NCBI GenBank assembly: GCA_017533795.1
Contig: JAFWIH010000020.1
Location: 98,019 to 162,018 of the forward strand
Source: Clostridia bacterium
GTDB lineage: Bacteria > Bacillota > Clostridia > TANB77 > CAG-508
Length of the DNA stretch: 64,000 bases
Direction of reading: 5' to 3'
Under the pieces are notes generated by a model, which had not been told where the DNA came from, did not search any database, and saw only the letters and a list, made by a program, of their open reading frames with translations. Below are positions 27,620 to 38,772 of the stretch, piece after piece; within the stretch, counting starts at the first letter, position 1; the number at the start of each line of letters is the position of its first letter. The translations under genes and the position numbers were made by a program.

Positions 27620-27629
27620 TTAATATTTT

Positions 27630-30371
27630 CTAGTCGCCTTGTTCAGGTGTTTCAGGTGTTTCTGGAGTTTCTGAACCTTCACTACTTTTTTCTTTTACAG
27701 TAACCGTTCTTTTAACTGTTGTTGTTACTCCAGATGAATTACTTACTGTATAAGAAATTGTGTAGCTTCCTGCTTTTGTTGTATCAACACTTCCTTTGGT
27801 AGTTATTTTACTTGTTATATCCCCATCTTTATCGTCTTTAGCTGTTGCACCAGGGTCTGTAAAAGTTTCTCCCACTGTTAGTGTCATTGATGGTTTACCA
27901 TTTAGCGTTATTTTAGGTTTTGAATTACTTTGACTTGGAGTTGTTTTTTCTGGTTTAGTTTCTTCTGGTTTATTATGTATATTACAATAATCTTTTGGAG
28001 CACCAGATTTTCCTGAACCACCTTTTGTATTCCATAAGTTTAATTGTTCTTTTGGAAGACTTCCTCCATAAGTTTTTCTCTCTGTATTTGGACAATACTC
28101 GTTTGCTAGTAATCCAGATTCTGTACATATTTCATATGAACCAGAATGACCTTCACATGCTGTTGGTACTGTTCCTTTTACAAATACTTCTGTACGTTTA
28201 TTTGTACATCCTGCACTTGCAAGTCCTCCAGATGATGTACATATTGTTGCTTCTACAATTCCTTCTGGTCGAATGAAATCTGAATTTGCTAATGGTTTAT
28301 GTATTGCCTTCATTACATTGCTCCATAATTGTCCTGCTGGGTTTGTTCCACTATAGTTAACCTCTTCATTTATATCAAAGCCATACCACGTTGCTGCAGT
28401 ATAATAAGGGGTAAATCCACATAGCCATCTGTCAAAATCGCTATTTGTTGTACCTGTTTTTGCAGCAGTTTCTATTCCTGGTATTGCACAATATTTTGCT
28501 GTTCCTTTTGCTCCAACAACAGGTGCTGTTAATATGTTTTTAGCTATATATGCATTTTCTACTGACATTACTCTTTCTGTTCTTTGATTTGGGGTAAGAA
28601 CAGTTTCTCCATTTGCGTCTACTACCTTTGTATAGAATGTAGGCTCTATATATACTCCATCATTTGCAATTGTTGCATATGCTCCTGCCATTTCTAGCGG
28701 ACTTATACCATTTGTAATACCTCCAATTGCTAATGATAATCCCTTGTCTTTTGTTTCATCTAAAGTTGTAATTCCCATTTTCTTTAAATATTCAAATGCC
28801 TTATCCGTAGTTAGTTCTGCCATAATTTTTACAAATGGAATGTTCTGAGATGTTTCTATTGCATCTCTAACTGTTACTACACCTCTAAAATAATTATAGT
28901 TCTTAGGTTTGTAGTTTCCAGGGAACTCTGTTTCTGCATCATTATATTCTGTTGCAGCTGTAATAATTCCTTCCTCTAATCCAGGCACTAAATCTGCAAT
29001 TGGTTTCATAGATGAACCAGTTTGACGTGTACTTTGTGTTGCTCTGTTAAGTCCTCTTGAATCTATTTTGTCTCCAAGTCCTCCAGCTACTCCCAATACA
29101 TATCCTGTTGTATGGTCTATAATTGCCATTGCAGCTTGACTAGTAGCTGCACTACCATCCTCATTTTTAGATTTTCTAGATTTTATACAATACTTTTCTG
29201 TTTTAGCAAATTCTTCATCAATAGCTGCTTGTACAGTATCATCTTGTGTTGAGTATATCTTAAGTCCACTACTATATACATAGTTTTCTGCAAGTTGTTT
29301 AGATATTTCTTTTTCTTCTGCAACCTGTTTTACAACTTGATCTAGTAATGCATCTGTGTGATAAGAATATAAATTACCTGTAGTTTGTTTTTTCTCGAAT
29401 TTTAGTCCTGCTTCTGCTTCTGCTACAGCTTTGTTGTATTCATCTTCATTTTCAATATATCCTAGTTCTTTCATTTTTGATAATACTGTTAAAACTCTTT
29501 TTTTGATTAGTTCTGTATGATCTTCTTTTGTACTGTATGGATCATATTTATTAGGAGAATTATTTATTCCTGCTAAAAATGCACATTGTGCTAAGCTTAA
29601 ATCTTTTGCTGTAGTATTAAAATAGTATTCAGCACCAAGTTCTACTCCATAATTTGTTCCACCTACAAATAAAATATTTAAGTATAATTCAAGTATTTCA
29701 TCTTTAGATAGAATCTTCTCTACCTGATATGCTTTTGCCCATTCTTTAACTTTTCTAAATATTGATCTATCTGCCTCTTTTGTTATGTTTTTTACTAATT
29801 GTTGTGTAATGGTACTACCACCATATGATGAACCTTTTTTAGTTACATATGTTAGAATTGCTCCACCTGTTCTTTTAAAGTCTACACCATGGTGTTTGTA
29901 AAATCTTTCGTCTTCTATTGCAACATATGCTTTTGGCAAATATGCAGACATTTCGTTTATACTTACTATTTTTCTTTTTTCATCACCACTTAAATCTGCT
30001 AAAACCTTTGTACCATCGCTGTTTACAACTACAGAATTAGATGCAGCAATTTTAAGCTCTTTTTCTTCTATTGTAAAGTCATCACCAAAAAATCCAAATA
30101 CGTATCCTACAATTATTCCTGTTCCTATAATTGTAAATAATAAAATAAGTATAATCATTATTTTTATAAACATTAATAATTTTGGATGTTTATCTTTAAA
30201 GCGATTCTTTTTTCCTTGTCTTTTTCTATCTTTGCCATTTCTATTTTTTCTTTCTTGTGTTGACAAATTTGAATCAGTTCTATTGTGTCTTTTTCCATTT
30301 TTTTTGTTTTTAAGATCATTTATTGTACTGCCTTTAGTTTTACGTCTTCTATTATTCTTACTACTTGCCAT
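27630..30371 (-). CDS. Bifunctional class A penicillin-binding protein 1A with Ig-like C-terminus
   Basis: 913 residues. A long basic, disordered cytoplasmic N-terminus (about 75 residues, Arg/Lys/Asn rich) precedes one membrane helix. The GT51 glycosyltransferase domain has EDERFYKHHGVDFKRTGGA, SSYGGSTITQQLVKN and KAYQVEKILSKDEILELYLN. The transpeptidase domain shows SxxK in TGSSMKPIADL, SxN in ETSQNIPFV and KTGTT. After a Cys-containing linker come a Thr/Ser/Pro segment and a DUF5011-type Ig-like domain (TVGETFTDPGATAKDDKDGD). Polymerises and cross-links peptidoglycan outside the membrane. Start 30371 follows CAAGGAGGAAAAATCT. Confidence 0.96.
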   Translation of the reverse strand: MASSKNNRRRKTKGSTINDLKNKKNGKRHNRTDSNLSTQERKNRNGKDRKRQGKKNRFKDKHPKLLMFIKIMIILILLFTIIGTGIIVGYVFGFFGDDFTIEEKELKIAASNSVVVNSDGTKVLADLSGDEKRKIVSINEMSAYLPKAYVAIEDERFYKHHGVDFKRTGGAILTYVTKKGSSYGGSTITQQLVKNITKEADRSIFRKVKEWAKAYQVEKILSKDEILELYLNILFVGGTNYGVELGAEYYFNTTAKDLSLAQCAFLAGINNSPNKYDPYSTKEDHTELIKKRVLTVLSKMKELGYIENEDEYNKAVAEAEAGLKFEKKQTTGNLYSYHTDALLDQVVKQVAEEKEISKQLAENYVYSSGLKIYSTQDDTVQAAIDEEFAKTEKYCIKSRKSKNEDGSAATSQAAMAIIDHTTGYVLGVAGGLGDKIDSRGLNRATQSTRQTGSSMKPIADLVPGLEEGIITAATEYNDAETEFPGNYKPKNYNYFRGVVTVRDAIETSQNIPFVKIMAELTTDKAFEYLKKMGITTLDETKDKGLSLAIGGITNGISPLEMAGAYATIANDGVYIEPTFYTKVVDANGETVLTPNQRTERVMSVENAYIAKNILTAPVVGAKGTAKYCAIPGIETAAKTGTTNSDFDRWLCGFTPYYTAATWYGFDINEEVNYSGTNPAGQLWSNVMKAIHKPLANSDFIRPEGIVEATICTSSGGLASAGCTNKRTEVFVKGTVPTACEGHSGSYEICTESGLLANEYCPNTERKTYGGSLPKEQLNLWNTKGGSGKSGAPKDYCNIHNKPEETKPEKTTPSQSNSKPKITLNGKPSMTLTVGETFTDPGATAKDDKDGDITSKITTKGSVDTTKAGSYTISYTVSNSSGVTTTVKRTVTVKEKSSEGSETPETPETPEQGD

Positions 30372-30441
30372 AGATTTTTCCTCCTTGACGCTTTCTATTA
30401 TATTATACTTTTGTATAAATTAAAAGAGGTTTGTTTAAAAT

Positions 30442-31308
30442 TTAAAACAATTTTCCATTAATCCCGTATAATTCCTTAATTTTATAATGACCATAAGTAA
30501 TATTGCGTCTTATATTTGCAAAAGAGTCTTTTCTATATATACTTTCTTCTAGCAAATCTTTTATATAATAATTTCTAATTTTTTCAAAGCCAAAATAGTC
30601 GTCTGCTCTTGTTGAATATATTTCATAATCATTAACTACTAGTCCATTAAATCTCTTTTTATTAATTCTAATTTTATCCTGTAAATTAACAATTATTGCC
30701 TCATCATAAATATTGTACTGGTTAAGTTGCCTCTCTGAAAAATCGAAGTTTAAAATAATTTTTGATTTTAACAAACTTTTTCTTTTATTGTCTGAAACTG
30801 TAATAGTCATTCCATATTCATCAAAAATTTTTTCTTCTAAATTTTTAAATTCATTTATTTGCTTTGTTATAATATTAATTCCTTTATATTCACTTGCTAA
30901 TATTTTTATGGTTTCTGTTACTTCACTTGAAATATAATTTGTTAGTATTGTAATATCTGTTTCTTCTTTTTTTAAATTCTGTTTTTTTAATATGTATTCT
31001 AATGTTTCACATGCCATATATTTCTGCAGCCATTTACCATCGAAAGTGTTTACAGCACACTCATACATCTTATTATAAAAGAGTTTGTTGTTTTGTATAT
31101 TTTTGCTAAGTACGACCCTATTTACACCATTTTTCTGACATTTTTTTCTTATTGTTTTTGCAAGTTTTTCAGCCTGTTTTTCTGTTGAATTATCTTTAAT
31201 AGGTTGCACAAGAATTTGGTCGTTCTGGATCATGCTTATATTGAATAACTGTTTAAAAAAATTAGGCTTGTCATCTTCTTTAACAAAATACGCTTTAATT
31301 ATTATCAC
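30442..31308 (-). CDS. Unknown cytoplasmic protein
   Basis: 288 residues, no signal or membrane helix. The first half (EKQAEKLAKTIRKKCQKNGV, NRVVLSKNIQNNKLFYNKMY, DITILTNYISSEVTETIKIL) and the middle (KGINIITKQINEFKNLEEKI) alternate beta and alpha like a Rossmann-type fold, but I recognise no family. The start is odd: the only canonical in-frame start, GTG 31308, lies inside the Shine-Dalgarno-like GAGGTGATA, so a downstream ATA or ATT codon (about 31299) may be the true start. It is the gene upstream of the PBP gene, with 70 bases between. Confidence 0.7.
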   Translation of the reverse strand: MIIIKAYFVKEDDKPNFFKQLFNISMIQNDQILVQPIKDNSTEKQAEKLAKTIRKKCQKNGVNRVVLSKNIQNNKLFYNKMYECAVNTFDGKWLQKYMACETLEYILKKQNLKKEETDITILTNYISSEVTETIKILASEYKGINIITKQINEFKNLEEKIFDEYGMTITVSDNKRKSLLKSKIILNFDFSERQLNQYNIYDEAIIVNLQDKIRINKKRFNGLVVNDYEIYSTRADDYFGFEKIRNYYIKDLLEESIYRKDSFANIRRNITYGHYKIKELYGINGKLF

Positions 31309-31353
31309 CTCTTTTATATTTGTATGTGCTAGCTAATGTTTATAGAACTTTTT

Positions 31354-31409
31354 TAAAAAATCCGGTCAAACAGGAACGTCCTTTTTGACCGCCCTTTGAC
31401 CGGATTTTT
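31354..31409 (-). terminator. Terminator of the GH18 gene built from a GGTCAAA/GGACG repeat element
   Basis: AAAAATCCGGTCAAA and TTTGACCGGATTTTT form a 15-bp stem right at the GH18 stop. The internal part holds CAGGAACGTCC and a second GGTCAAA copy. It resembles intergenic elements at 41202, 48633 and 53649 (see findings). Confidence 0.8.
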
Positions 31410-33082
31410 CATTTGTTTAGTCCATCTTTTATTATTTCCCATATATCTTCTGTTTCTCTATCTTTTGTCCACTCTGCAATTCCTCCAAGATTATATTGTT
31501 CAATTAAAGATACCTTCTCTTTTATAGATTTTGCATCTTCTATCCACATTTTTTTAGTTGCATTTCCTTCAGTGTATTCAACATAGTCCTGTTTTAATGT
31601 ATCATTCCACTGCCTTTCTACATTGCTTGGTATTGTTTTGTCTATTTCATTCATATTAACATTTTTACTTGTTATGTCTCCATTTCTGTCTACCCATAAT
31701 TTTGTGTAGAATGGTACTGCAAGTATAATTTTATTTGATTTGATTTCTTCAGTTTCTATAAATTTTTTTAAATTAGTTTCAACCCAGTTATAACCTGCAG
31801 TTGTGCCAACTTTTTGGCCTGTATTTTGGTCATATGCCATAAATACTATGTAGTCTGCTGCATCTCCTAAAACATTTCTATCAAAACACAATGACCATGT
31901 AGCCGAACCATCTGGTGCTGTTACATCAACAGTAGTCATACATCCAATTTCTTTCATTCTAGGTTCTAATTCTATTATAAATCTTGAAAAAACATCTTTA
32001 TCCTCTTCATACATGTATTCAAAATCTATATTTACACCATCTAGTTTATATTCAACACATTTGTCAACTATTGTTTCTATTACTTTTTGACGAGTTTCAT
32101 AGCTGTTTAAGATTTTAGATCTTACATCTATACCATCATTTGAATTAGATGACACCATCGGCCATACTTTATATCCGTTGTCATGAGCCCATTTTATATA
32201 TTTTTCTCCATTAGTGCCAACATTTTCTTGAAACTGTCCCTTTGAATTTATATTGAAAAATGCTGGTGAAACAACATTTACACCCTCTATTGTTGTTCCT
32301 GTTCTATCTGGTGCTGTATGATATTCTGAGAAGTAATCCCAAACCATGTTTACCTTACCATCTATTTGTTTTTCTTCTTTCATTGCTTCTCTAACTGTAT
32401 CAAAATTTGCAAGTTTGCTCTTTTTTACAAATCCTATTTTTCCATCTTGTGTCCTTACTTTTGCCCAGCCTTTGTCTGCATCAGCAACAAATATAAGCCA
32501 ATTGCCTTTTTTTACTTTTTCTATGCTTCTAGAAAACATACTTGCTTTGTTTTTAATTTTTATAGTTTTTGCTGCATACGCTTTTGTTTGTTCTCTATCT
32601 AGTGAATCCAATGTTACAATATTAGTACTTTCTATGTAATTCACTTCTATATTGTATACATCTTTTAGTTCAGACATTGGTAAATAAATAGTATCATTAG
32701 CTTCTTTTAATGTTGAATTAATTTGTTTATTTGATCCATTTATTTCTATTGTTTTATTATCAGGTTCTATTGCTGCAATTTTCTTCTCGTATGTTGTTAT
32801 AATTTTATTTGTGCTTTCATCTTGAGTTATATATTTATCAAAAAAGTTTTTTACATCTTCTTTCGCAATAAAAATAACGTCATCTTCAATTATAACTTCT
32901 TTTTTTAATCTTGCTGTTACATTATTATTGTTTATAATAAGATTTGTGCTTTCTGGTCTTGCGTTTTTAATGTGATTAAAAACAGCTATTCCTATAAAGA
33001 ATATTACTACTATTATAATAAATACTATAGCAATTTTAATTAGCGGTTTTGATTGTACTTCTCTTTTTTCTCTTCTGCTCAT
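31409..33082 (-). CDS. Membrane-anchored GH18 family hydrolase with SH3-like domain
   Basis: 557 residues. N-terminal anchor (about 16-38), a copper-amine-oxidase-N-like region (NNNVTARLKKEVIIEDDVIF), an SH3-like module (SRSIEKVKKGNWLIFVADAD, GWAKVRTQDGKIGFVKKSKL), and a GH18 domain: VSPAFFNINSKG, GYKVWPMVSS, the catalytic LDGVNIDFEYM (DxxDxDxE-type with Glu), and IVFMAYDQNTG. This architecture matches YdhD/SleL-like peptidoglycan or spore-cortex N-acetylglucosaminidases, so it probably cleaves wall glycan from outside. Start 33082 follows AAGGAGAAAAACTT. It is 12 bases after lexA. Confidence 0.9.
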   Translation of the reverse strand: MSRREKREVQSKPLIKIAIVFIIIVVIFFIGIAVFNHIKNARPESTNLIINNNNVTARLKKEVIIEDDVIFIAKEDVKNFFDKYITQDESTNKIITTYEKKIAAIEPDNKTIEINGSNKQINSTLKEANDTIYLPMSELKDVYNIEVNYIESTNIVTLDSLDREQTKAYAAKTIKIKNKASMFSRSIEKVKKGNWLIFVADADKGWAKVRTQDGKIGFVKKSKLANFDTVREAMKEEKQIDGKVNMVWDYFSEYHTAPDRTGTTIEGVNVVSPAFFNINSKGQFQENVGTNGEKYIKWAHDNGYKVWPMVSSNSNDGIDVRSKILNSYETRQKVIETIVDKCVEYKLDGVNIDFEYMYEEDKDVFSRFIIELEPRMKEIGCMTTVDVTAPDGSATWSLCFDRNVLGDAADYIVFMAYDQNTGQKVGTTAGYNWVETNLKKFIETEEIKSNKIILAVPFYTKLWVDRNGDITSKNVNMNEIDKTIPSNVERQWNDTLKQDYVEYTEGNATKKMWIEDAKSIKEKVSLIEQYNLGGIAEWTKDRETEDIWEIIKDGLNK

Positions 33083-33094
33083 AAGTTTTTCTCC

Positions 33095-33745
33095 TTACAT
33101 TTTTCTAAATACGCCTGCCACTTTTCCTAATATATTACATGTTGGAACAATTATTGGATCCATTGTAGAGTTTTCTGGTTGTAATCTTATATGGTCCTTT
33201 TCTTTATAAAATGTTTTTACTGTTGCTTCGTCTTCAATTAATGCAACTACTATTTCCCCATTACGTGCATCACTTTGTTTCTTTACTAATATATAATCTC
33301 CATCCAATATTCCTGCTTCTATCATGCTCTCACCTCTAACTGTAAGCATGAAGCTTTCTGAATTTCCAACAAAGTCTATTGGAATTGGGAATGTATCTGT
33401 TATGTTTTCTACTGCAAGTATTGGTGCACCAGCTGTTATTTTTCCTACAATTGGAACATCTACTAATTCTTTTTGGGTATAAAAATCTTTGCTTGATTTT
33501 ATTTTTGTTTCTCCTCCAGCACCTTTTAAAAGTTTTAAAGTTCTACCTTTTTTATCTTGTTTTTTTATATATCCTTTTTCTTCTAGCTTGGCTAAATATC
33601 CATGAACAGTTGCTGTAGAACTTAGTCCAACAGCTTTACCAATTTCTCTAACTGATGGTGGATATCCGTCTGTCATTATTTGTTTTTCAATAAATTTTAA
33701 TATAGCTTTTTCTCTCTTATTGATTTCTGAAGGTTTTCTTCCCAT
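33095..33745 (-). CDS. lexA: LexA SOS repressor
   Basis: 216 residues from ATG 33745 (AGGAG 8 bases upstream; the GTG three codons earlier overlaps that site). N-terminal winged helix: [20 protein letters not shown] and [16 protein letters not shown]. Self-cleavage site Ala-Gly in [14 protein letters not shown]; catalytic Ser in [13 protein letters not shown]; catalytic Lys in EATVKTFYK. Represses DNA-damage genes until RecA-stimulated autocleavage. I could not find a clear GAAC-N4-GTTC box before its own promoter. It probably shares a transcript with the GH18 gene. Confidence 0.96.
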   Translation of the reverse strand: MGRKPSEINKREKAILKFIEKQIMTDGYPPSVREIGKAVGLSSTATVHGYLAKLEEKGYIKKQDKKGRTLKLLKGAGGETKIKSSKDFYTQKELVDVPIVGKITAGAPILAVENITDTFPIPIDFVGNSESFMLTVRGESMIEAGILDGDYILVKKQSDARNGEIVVALIEDEATVKTFYKEKDHIRLQPENSTMDPIIVPTCNILGKVAGVFRKM

Positions 33746-33776
33746 TTTTATCACTCCTATTTTTATTTATGTGCCT

Positions 33777-33805
33777 ATCATATCATACAAACAAACGGAT
33801 GTCAA
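33777..33805 (-). promoter_or_regulatory. Promoter of lexA
   Basis: Minus strand: perfect TTGACA (33805-33800), 17-base spacer, TATGAT (33782-33777). Confidence 0.8.
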
Positions 33806-33833
33806 ACAAAAGTTTTAATTTTTTTGTATTTTT

Positions 33834-36162
<2,329 letters not shown>

Positions 36163-36240
36163 TATATTCACGCTCCTTAATCTATGGTTATTATTATATT
36201 ATAGATTATGAAATTTATCAATACCAAGCGAAAAATTATG

Positions 36241-36264
36241 GGGCGTTCGAATATTCGAACGCCC
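36241..36264 (-). terminator. Terminator of the beta-CASP gene
   Basis: Perfect palindrome GGGCGTTCGAAT-ATTCGAACGCCC just after the stop at 36275. On the minus strand it is followed by CATAATTTTT. Confidence 0.85.
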
Positions 36265-36274
36265 CCAAAAAGAG

Positions 36275-37705
36275 TTACTCAAACTTGGTTGATAGTGTTT
36301 TGGCAAGTCCATATGGATTTACTCTGAAGAAGTATCGTCTCCCTAGGATGCCAACATCCTTAGTATCAACGCAATCAACAATACGATCAGCAAATTGTTC
36401 TTTCACCTCTGGTTCTCCGTGGTTTACTAGGACTAGTTTTAGATTTTTAAATTGATTTAAAAAATCTATCATTTCATCTGCTTTAGCGTGTGCGGAATAC
36501 TCTGTTGTGTATTCTACCTTCGCAAGTTTCTTAGCAACTATTCCAGCTACTTCAACAGCAGAATTTTCCGGGGCTTCTTTAAGCCTAGCTCCAAGTGTAC
36601 CTTCTGCAGTATATCCAGTAAAATGGATAAGAGCTCCTTTTCTCCTAATATACTGTGAAATATACGCTTGAGCAGGGCCATAAGATCCCATTCCCGAAGT
36701 GGTTAAAACAATTTTACATGTATTGCTATTTAACACTTCTCCTCTTGTTACTTTGTCTACGAATGTTAGATTTTTAGGAAGAAAGTCTTTCATTTCTTCT
36801 TTTATATCTAACCCTCGTCCACCACTTGCAATATATAGGTGTGTATACCGTATTGCAAGTTTTCCGTCAAAGTAAATAGGTATTTCTGGATTTAGTTCTC
36901 CGCTATCTTGCATGAGTCTTAGCTCATACAAGATTTCTTGTGATCTACCAAGTGAAAACACAGGTGCTATAACTGTTCCACCTTGTTCAATGCACTTTAG
37001 GATGTTTTCCTTAAAACATGGATGAATTTCTTCTGAATCCATATCACCATAGGTAGATTCTTGAACAATGGTTAATGGTAGCTCCAAAATTCTTTCAGGT
37101 ACAGGCTCTACATTAAAGAATACATTTTCCCCTTTATAGTCTCCTGTAAACAGAAGATTTATATCATCATAACCAGGATATGTAATTCTAACAAATACAA
37201 GAGCTGCACCTATCAGGTGACCATTCTTTAAGAAAGTAACATATACATTTTCGTGAACCTGTATTTCTTTGCCATACTCACAGCCCTTTACAAGACTTAA
37301 GGCATTAGATACATCTTCACTTTTGTATATCACTTTTATGTGTTTTCGCTTTGCTACATCTTTTAGAACTTTATGACAATCCCAAAGTGAAAGTGGCAAA
37401 AGCTTTCTTGTAGATTCTGTTGTATAAATGTAATTGTTAAATCCTTTCTTTACCAAAAGAGGTAAACGCCCAATATGGTCCACATGATTGTGGGTTACCA
37501 GACAAAAGTCTAATTTGTCTGGGTCGAACGGAAAATCTTCATTATAATTGTCATCTCCCTTTTCTTGAAACAGACCACAGTCAACTGTAAATCTAATTCT
37601 TGGATAATCAGGATTAGGTAGCCTTACTATTACAAGATTACATGATCCTGTCACCCCAGGGTTCATCGCCATAATGTCGGCATAGAACCGTTCTTTACTT
37701 CCCAT
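36275..37705 (-). CDS. Beta-CASP metallo-beta-lactamase-fold ribonuclease-like protein
   Basis: 476 residues. MBL motif 2 in LVTHNHVDHIGRLPLL, motif 3 at FLKNGHLIGAALVFV, motif 4 Asp at LLFTGDYKGE. The beta-CASP part follows: QESTYGD, GGTVIAPVFSLGRSQEILYE (motif A/B area), TSGMGSYGPAQ, and His in YSAHAKADEM and LVNHGEPE. Such proteins (CPSF73/Ysh1-like) cut or trim RNA. N-terminal sequence carries no signal. Codons are richer in G/C than in neighbours such as trpS. It has its own promoter, a leader hairpin and terminator, so it is a stand-alone unit. Substrate unknown. Confidence 0.9.
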   Translation of the reverse strand: MGSKERFYADIMAMNPGVTGSCNLVIVRLPNPDYPRIRFTVDCGLFQEKGDDNYNEDFPFDPDKLDFCLVTHNHVDHIGRLPLLVKKGFNNYIYTTESTRKLLPLSLWDCHKVLKDVAKRKHIKVIYKSEDVSNALSLVKGCEYGKEIQVHENVYVTFLKNGHLIGAALVFVRITYPGYDDINLLFTGDYKGENVFFNVEPVPERILELPLTIVQESTYGDMDSEEIHPCFKENILKCIEQGGTVIAPVFSLGRSQEILYELRLMQDSGELNPEIPIYFDGKLAIRYTHLYIASGGRGLDIKEEMKDFLPKNLTFVDKVTRGEVLNSNTCKIVLTTSGMGSYGPAQAYISQYIRRKGALIHFTGYTAEGTLGARLKEAPENSAVEVAGIVAKKLAKVEYTTEYSAHAKADEMIDFLNQFKNLKLVLVNHGEPEVKEQFADRIVDCVDTKDVGILGRRYFFRVNPYGLAKTLSTKFE

Positions 37706-37725
37706 ATATAACTCCTTTTCTTTCC

Positions 37726-37747
37726 CATTGAATCACTTGATTCAATG
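37726..37747 (-). promoter_or_regulatory. Perfect inverted repeat in the leader of the beta-CASP gene
   Basis: CATTGAATCA-CT-TGATTCAATG, 10-bp arms with a 2-base centre, between the promoter and the ribosome site. The tiny centre favours a protein-binding operator over an RNA hairpin, though a larger loop with shorter stem is possible. Confidence 0.5.
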
Positions 37748-37771
37748 ATTGCCTAATATAATAGCAATATT

Positions 37772-37800
37772 ATTTTATCATGGTTATTTATTTATGTCAA
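37772..37800 (-). promoter_or_regulatory. Promoter of the beta-CASP gene
   Basis: Minus strand: TTGACA (37800-37795), 17-base spacer, TAAAAT (37777-37772). Confidence 0.78.
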
Positions 37801-37822
37801 TTAATGTTTAGCTTTTATATAA

Positions 37823-37869
37823 AAGGAACACATACTTTTACGAAATTTCATAAAAGTATGTGCTTCCTT
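37823..37869 (-). terminator. Terminator of the sortase-like gene
   Basis: CACATACTTTTA and TAAAAGTATGTG form a 12-bp stem flanked by AAGGAA/TTCCTT, 16 bases after the stop at 37886; TTCCTTTTATAT follows on the minus strand. Confidence 0.8.
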
Positions 37870-37885
37870 AGAAAATACTGTACTT

Positions 37886-38599
37886 CTAGCAGGGCTCCCA
37901 AAGGGTAACTGTTACACTCTGCCAGCCTTCAGGATTACAAGTGTACATATATAATATGTTTTCATCAATACATGTAACTTTTCTTCCTTGACTATCAGTT
38001 ATGTAATATCTGTCATTAGTTGCATTTCTATCTACATAAGTACAAATGTAATCACTTTCTGTACCATCCGATTGTAGAATTTTTGCTACCATTCCTGGTG
38101 TAACATAATACAGAGCATCAAATCCCTGATAATTATGATCCCCTATTCCAAGCGATAAATCTCCTTCATCCCGAAAATCAAATAGACAAGCACTGTCTGG
38201 CAAATCTACATAGTATTGAAACAAATTCACATCGCATACTGCAAGATTTAAAGGAACACTAATTCCAACATCTTCTATAATGAGTCTCCCGGCATCACCA
38301 TACGTCAGCTCTTCTTCAGGTTCTTCATCATATTCTTTCTCATCTGGTAACTCAGCATTCTCATTTTTGTCAGATGTGTTCTCCTCTTCATCATCCTGCA
38401 CTTGAATTGATTCAACTTTATTATTGATTTTTCCAAAAGTAGTCTTTGATTGTTGAATTACATTCTCCTCAATTTTTTGGATAGTCTTTCCAGGTAGAAG
38501 CTCTGTTGTCTCTTTTTGTTCTTTAGCATTACTATAAATATTGCTAGTAAAAGCAAATATTACAATAAGTATAATAACTGCTAAGATCTTTTTGAGCAT
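37886..38599 (-). CDS. Sortase-like secreted protein lacking the usual catalytic Arg
   Basis: 237 residues from ATG 38599 (GAAAGGAAACGG upstream). Signal/anchor helix, a low-complexity acidic linker (DDEEENTSDKNENAELPDEK), then a sortase-type barrel: AGRLIIEDVGISVPLNLA, the His region LGIGDHNYQGFD and the Cys region LYMYTCNPEGWQSVTVTLW. In active sortases an Arg stands where this one has Gln (WQSVTV), and the protein ends with a second Cys (LWEPC). So fold and Cys/His are present but Arg appears replaced. It may be a divergent sortase or a catalytically altered relative; no substrate gene is adjacent. Confidence 0.8.
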   Translation of the reverse strand: MLKKILAVIILIVIFAFTSNIYSNAKEQKETTELLPGKTIQKIEENVIQQSKTTFGKINNKVESIQVQDDEEENTSDKNENAELPDEKEYDEEPEEELTYGDAGRLIIEDVGISVPLNLAVCDVNLFQYYVDLPDSACLFDFRDEGDLSLGIGDHNYQGFDALYYVTPGMVAKILQSDGTESDYICTYVDRNATNDRYYITDSQGRKVTCIDENILYMYTCNPEGWQSVTVTLWEPC

Positions 38600-38665
38600 T
38601 CCGTTTCCTTTCACACGTAATCACAGTATTTTCATTACCAAGTACTATATTTAGTACATATGTCT

Positions 38666-38694
38666 ATTATACCATTATTTTTATTCTTTTTCAA
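38666..38694 (-). promoter_or_regulatory. Promoter of the sortase-like gene
   Basis: Minus strand: TTGAAA (38694-38689), 17-base spacer, TATAAT (38671-38666). GTACTA-N4-TAGTAC (38642-38657) lies near the transcript start and could be an operator. Confidence 0.8.
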
Positions 38695-38721
38695 ATTATG
38701 TAGACTTTTATTTTAAATACT

Positions 38722-38765
38722 AAAAAATGAGATAAAAACTATTTTATTTTTTATCTCATTTTTTA
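38722..38765 (-). terminator. Terminator of the ylxM-rplS operon
   Basis: AAAAAATGAGATAAAAA pairs with TTTTTTATCTCATTTTTT, immediately after the rplS stop; T-run on both sides. Confidence 0.88.
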
Positions 38766-38772
38766 ATTTTTA

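Noticed and set aside
27567-27629. T-box leader for cysS
   Set aside because: Only 63 bases with one symmetric hairpin; no specifier loop or antiterminator sequence. The gaps before glyS and trpS are likewise too short.
33746-33830. LexA operator (GAAC-N4-GTTC) at the lexA promoter
   Set aside because: I looked along 33746-33830 and found only TTTG/CAAA-like repeats, no matching box.
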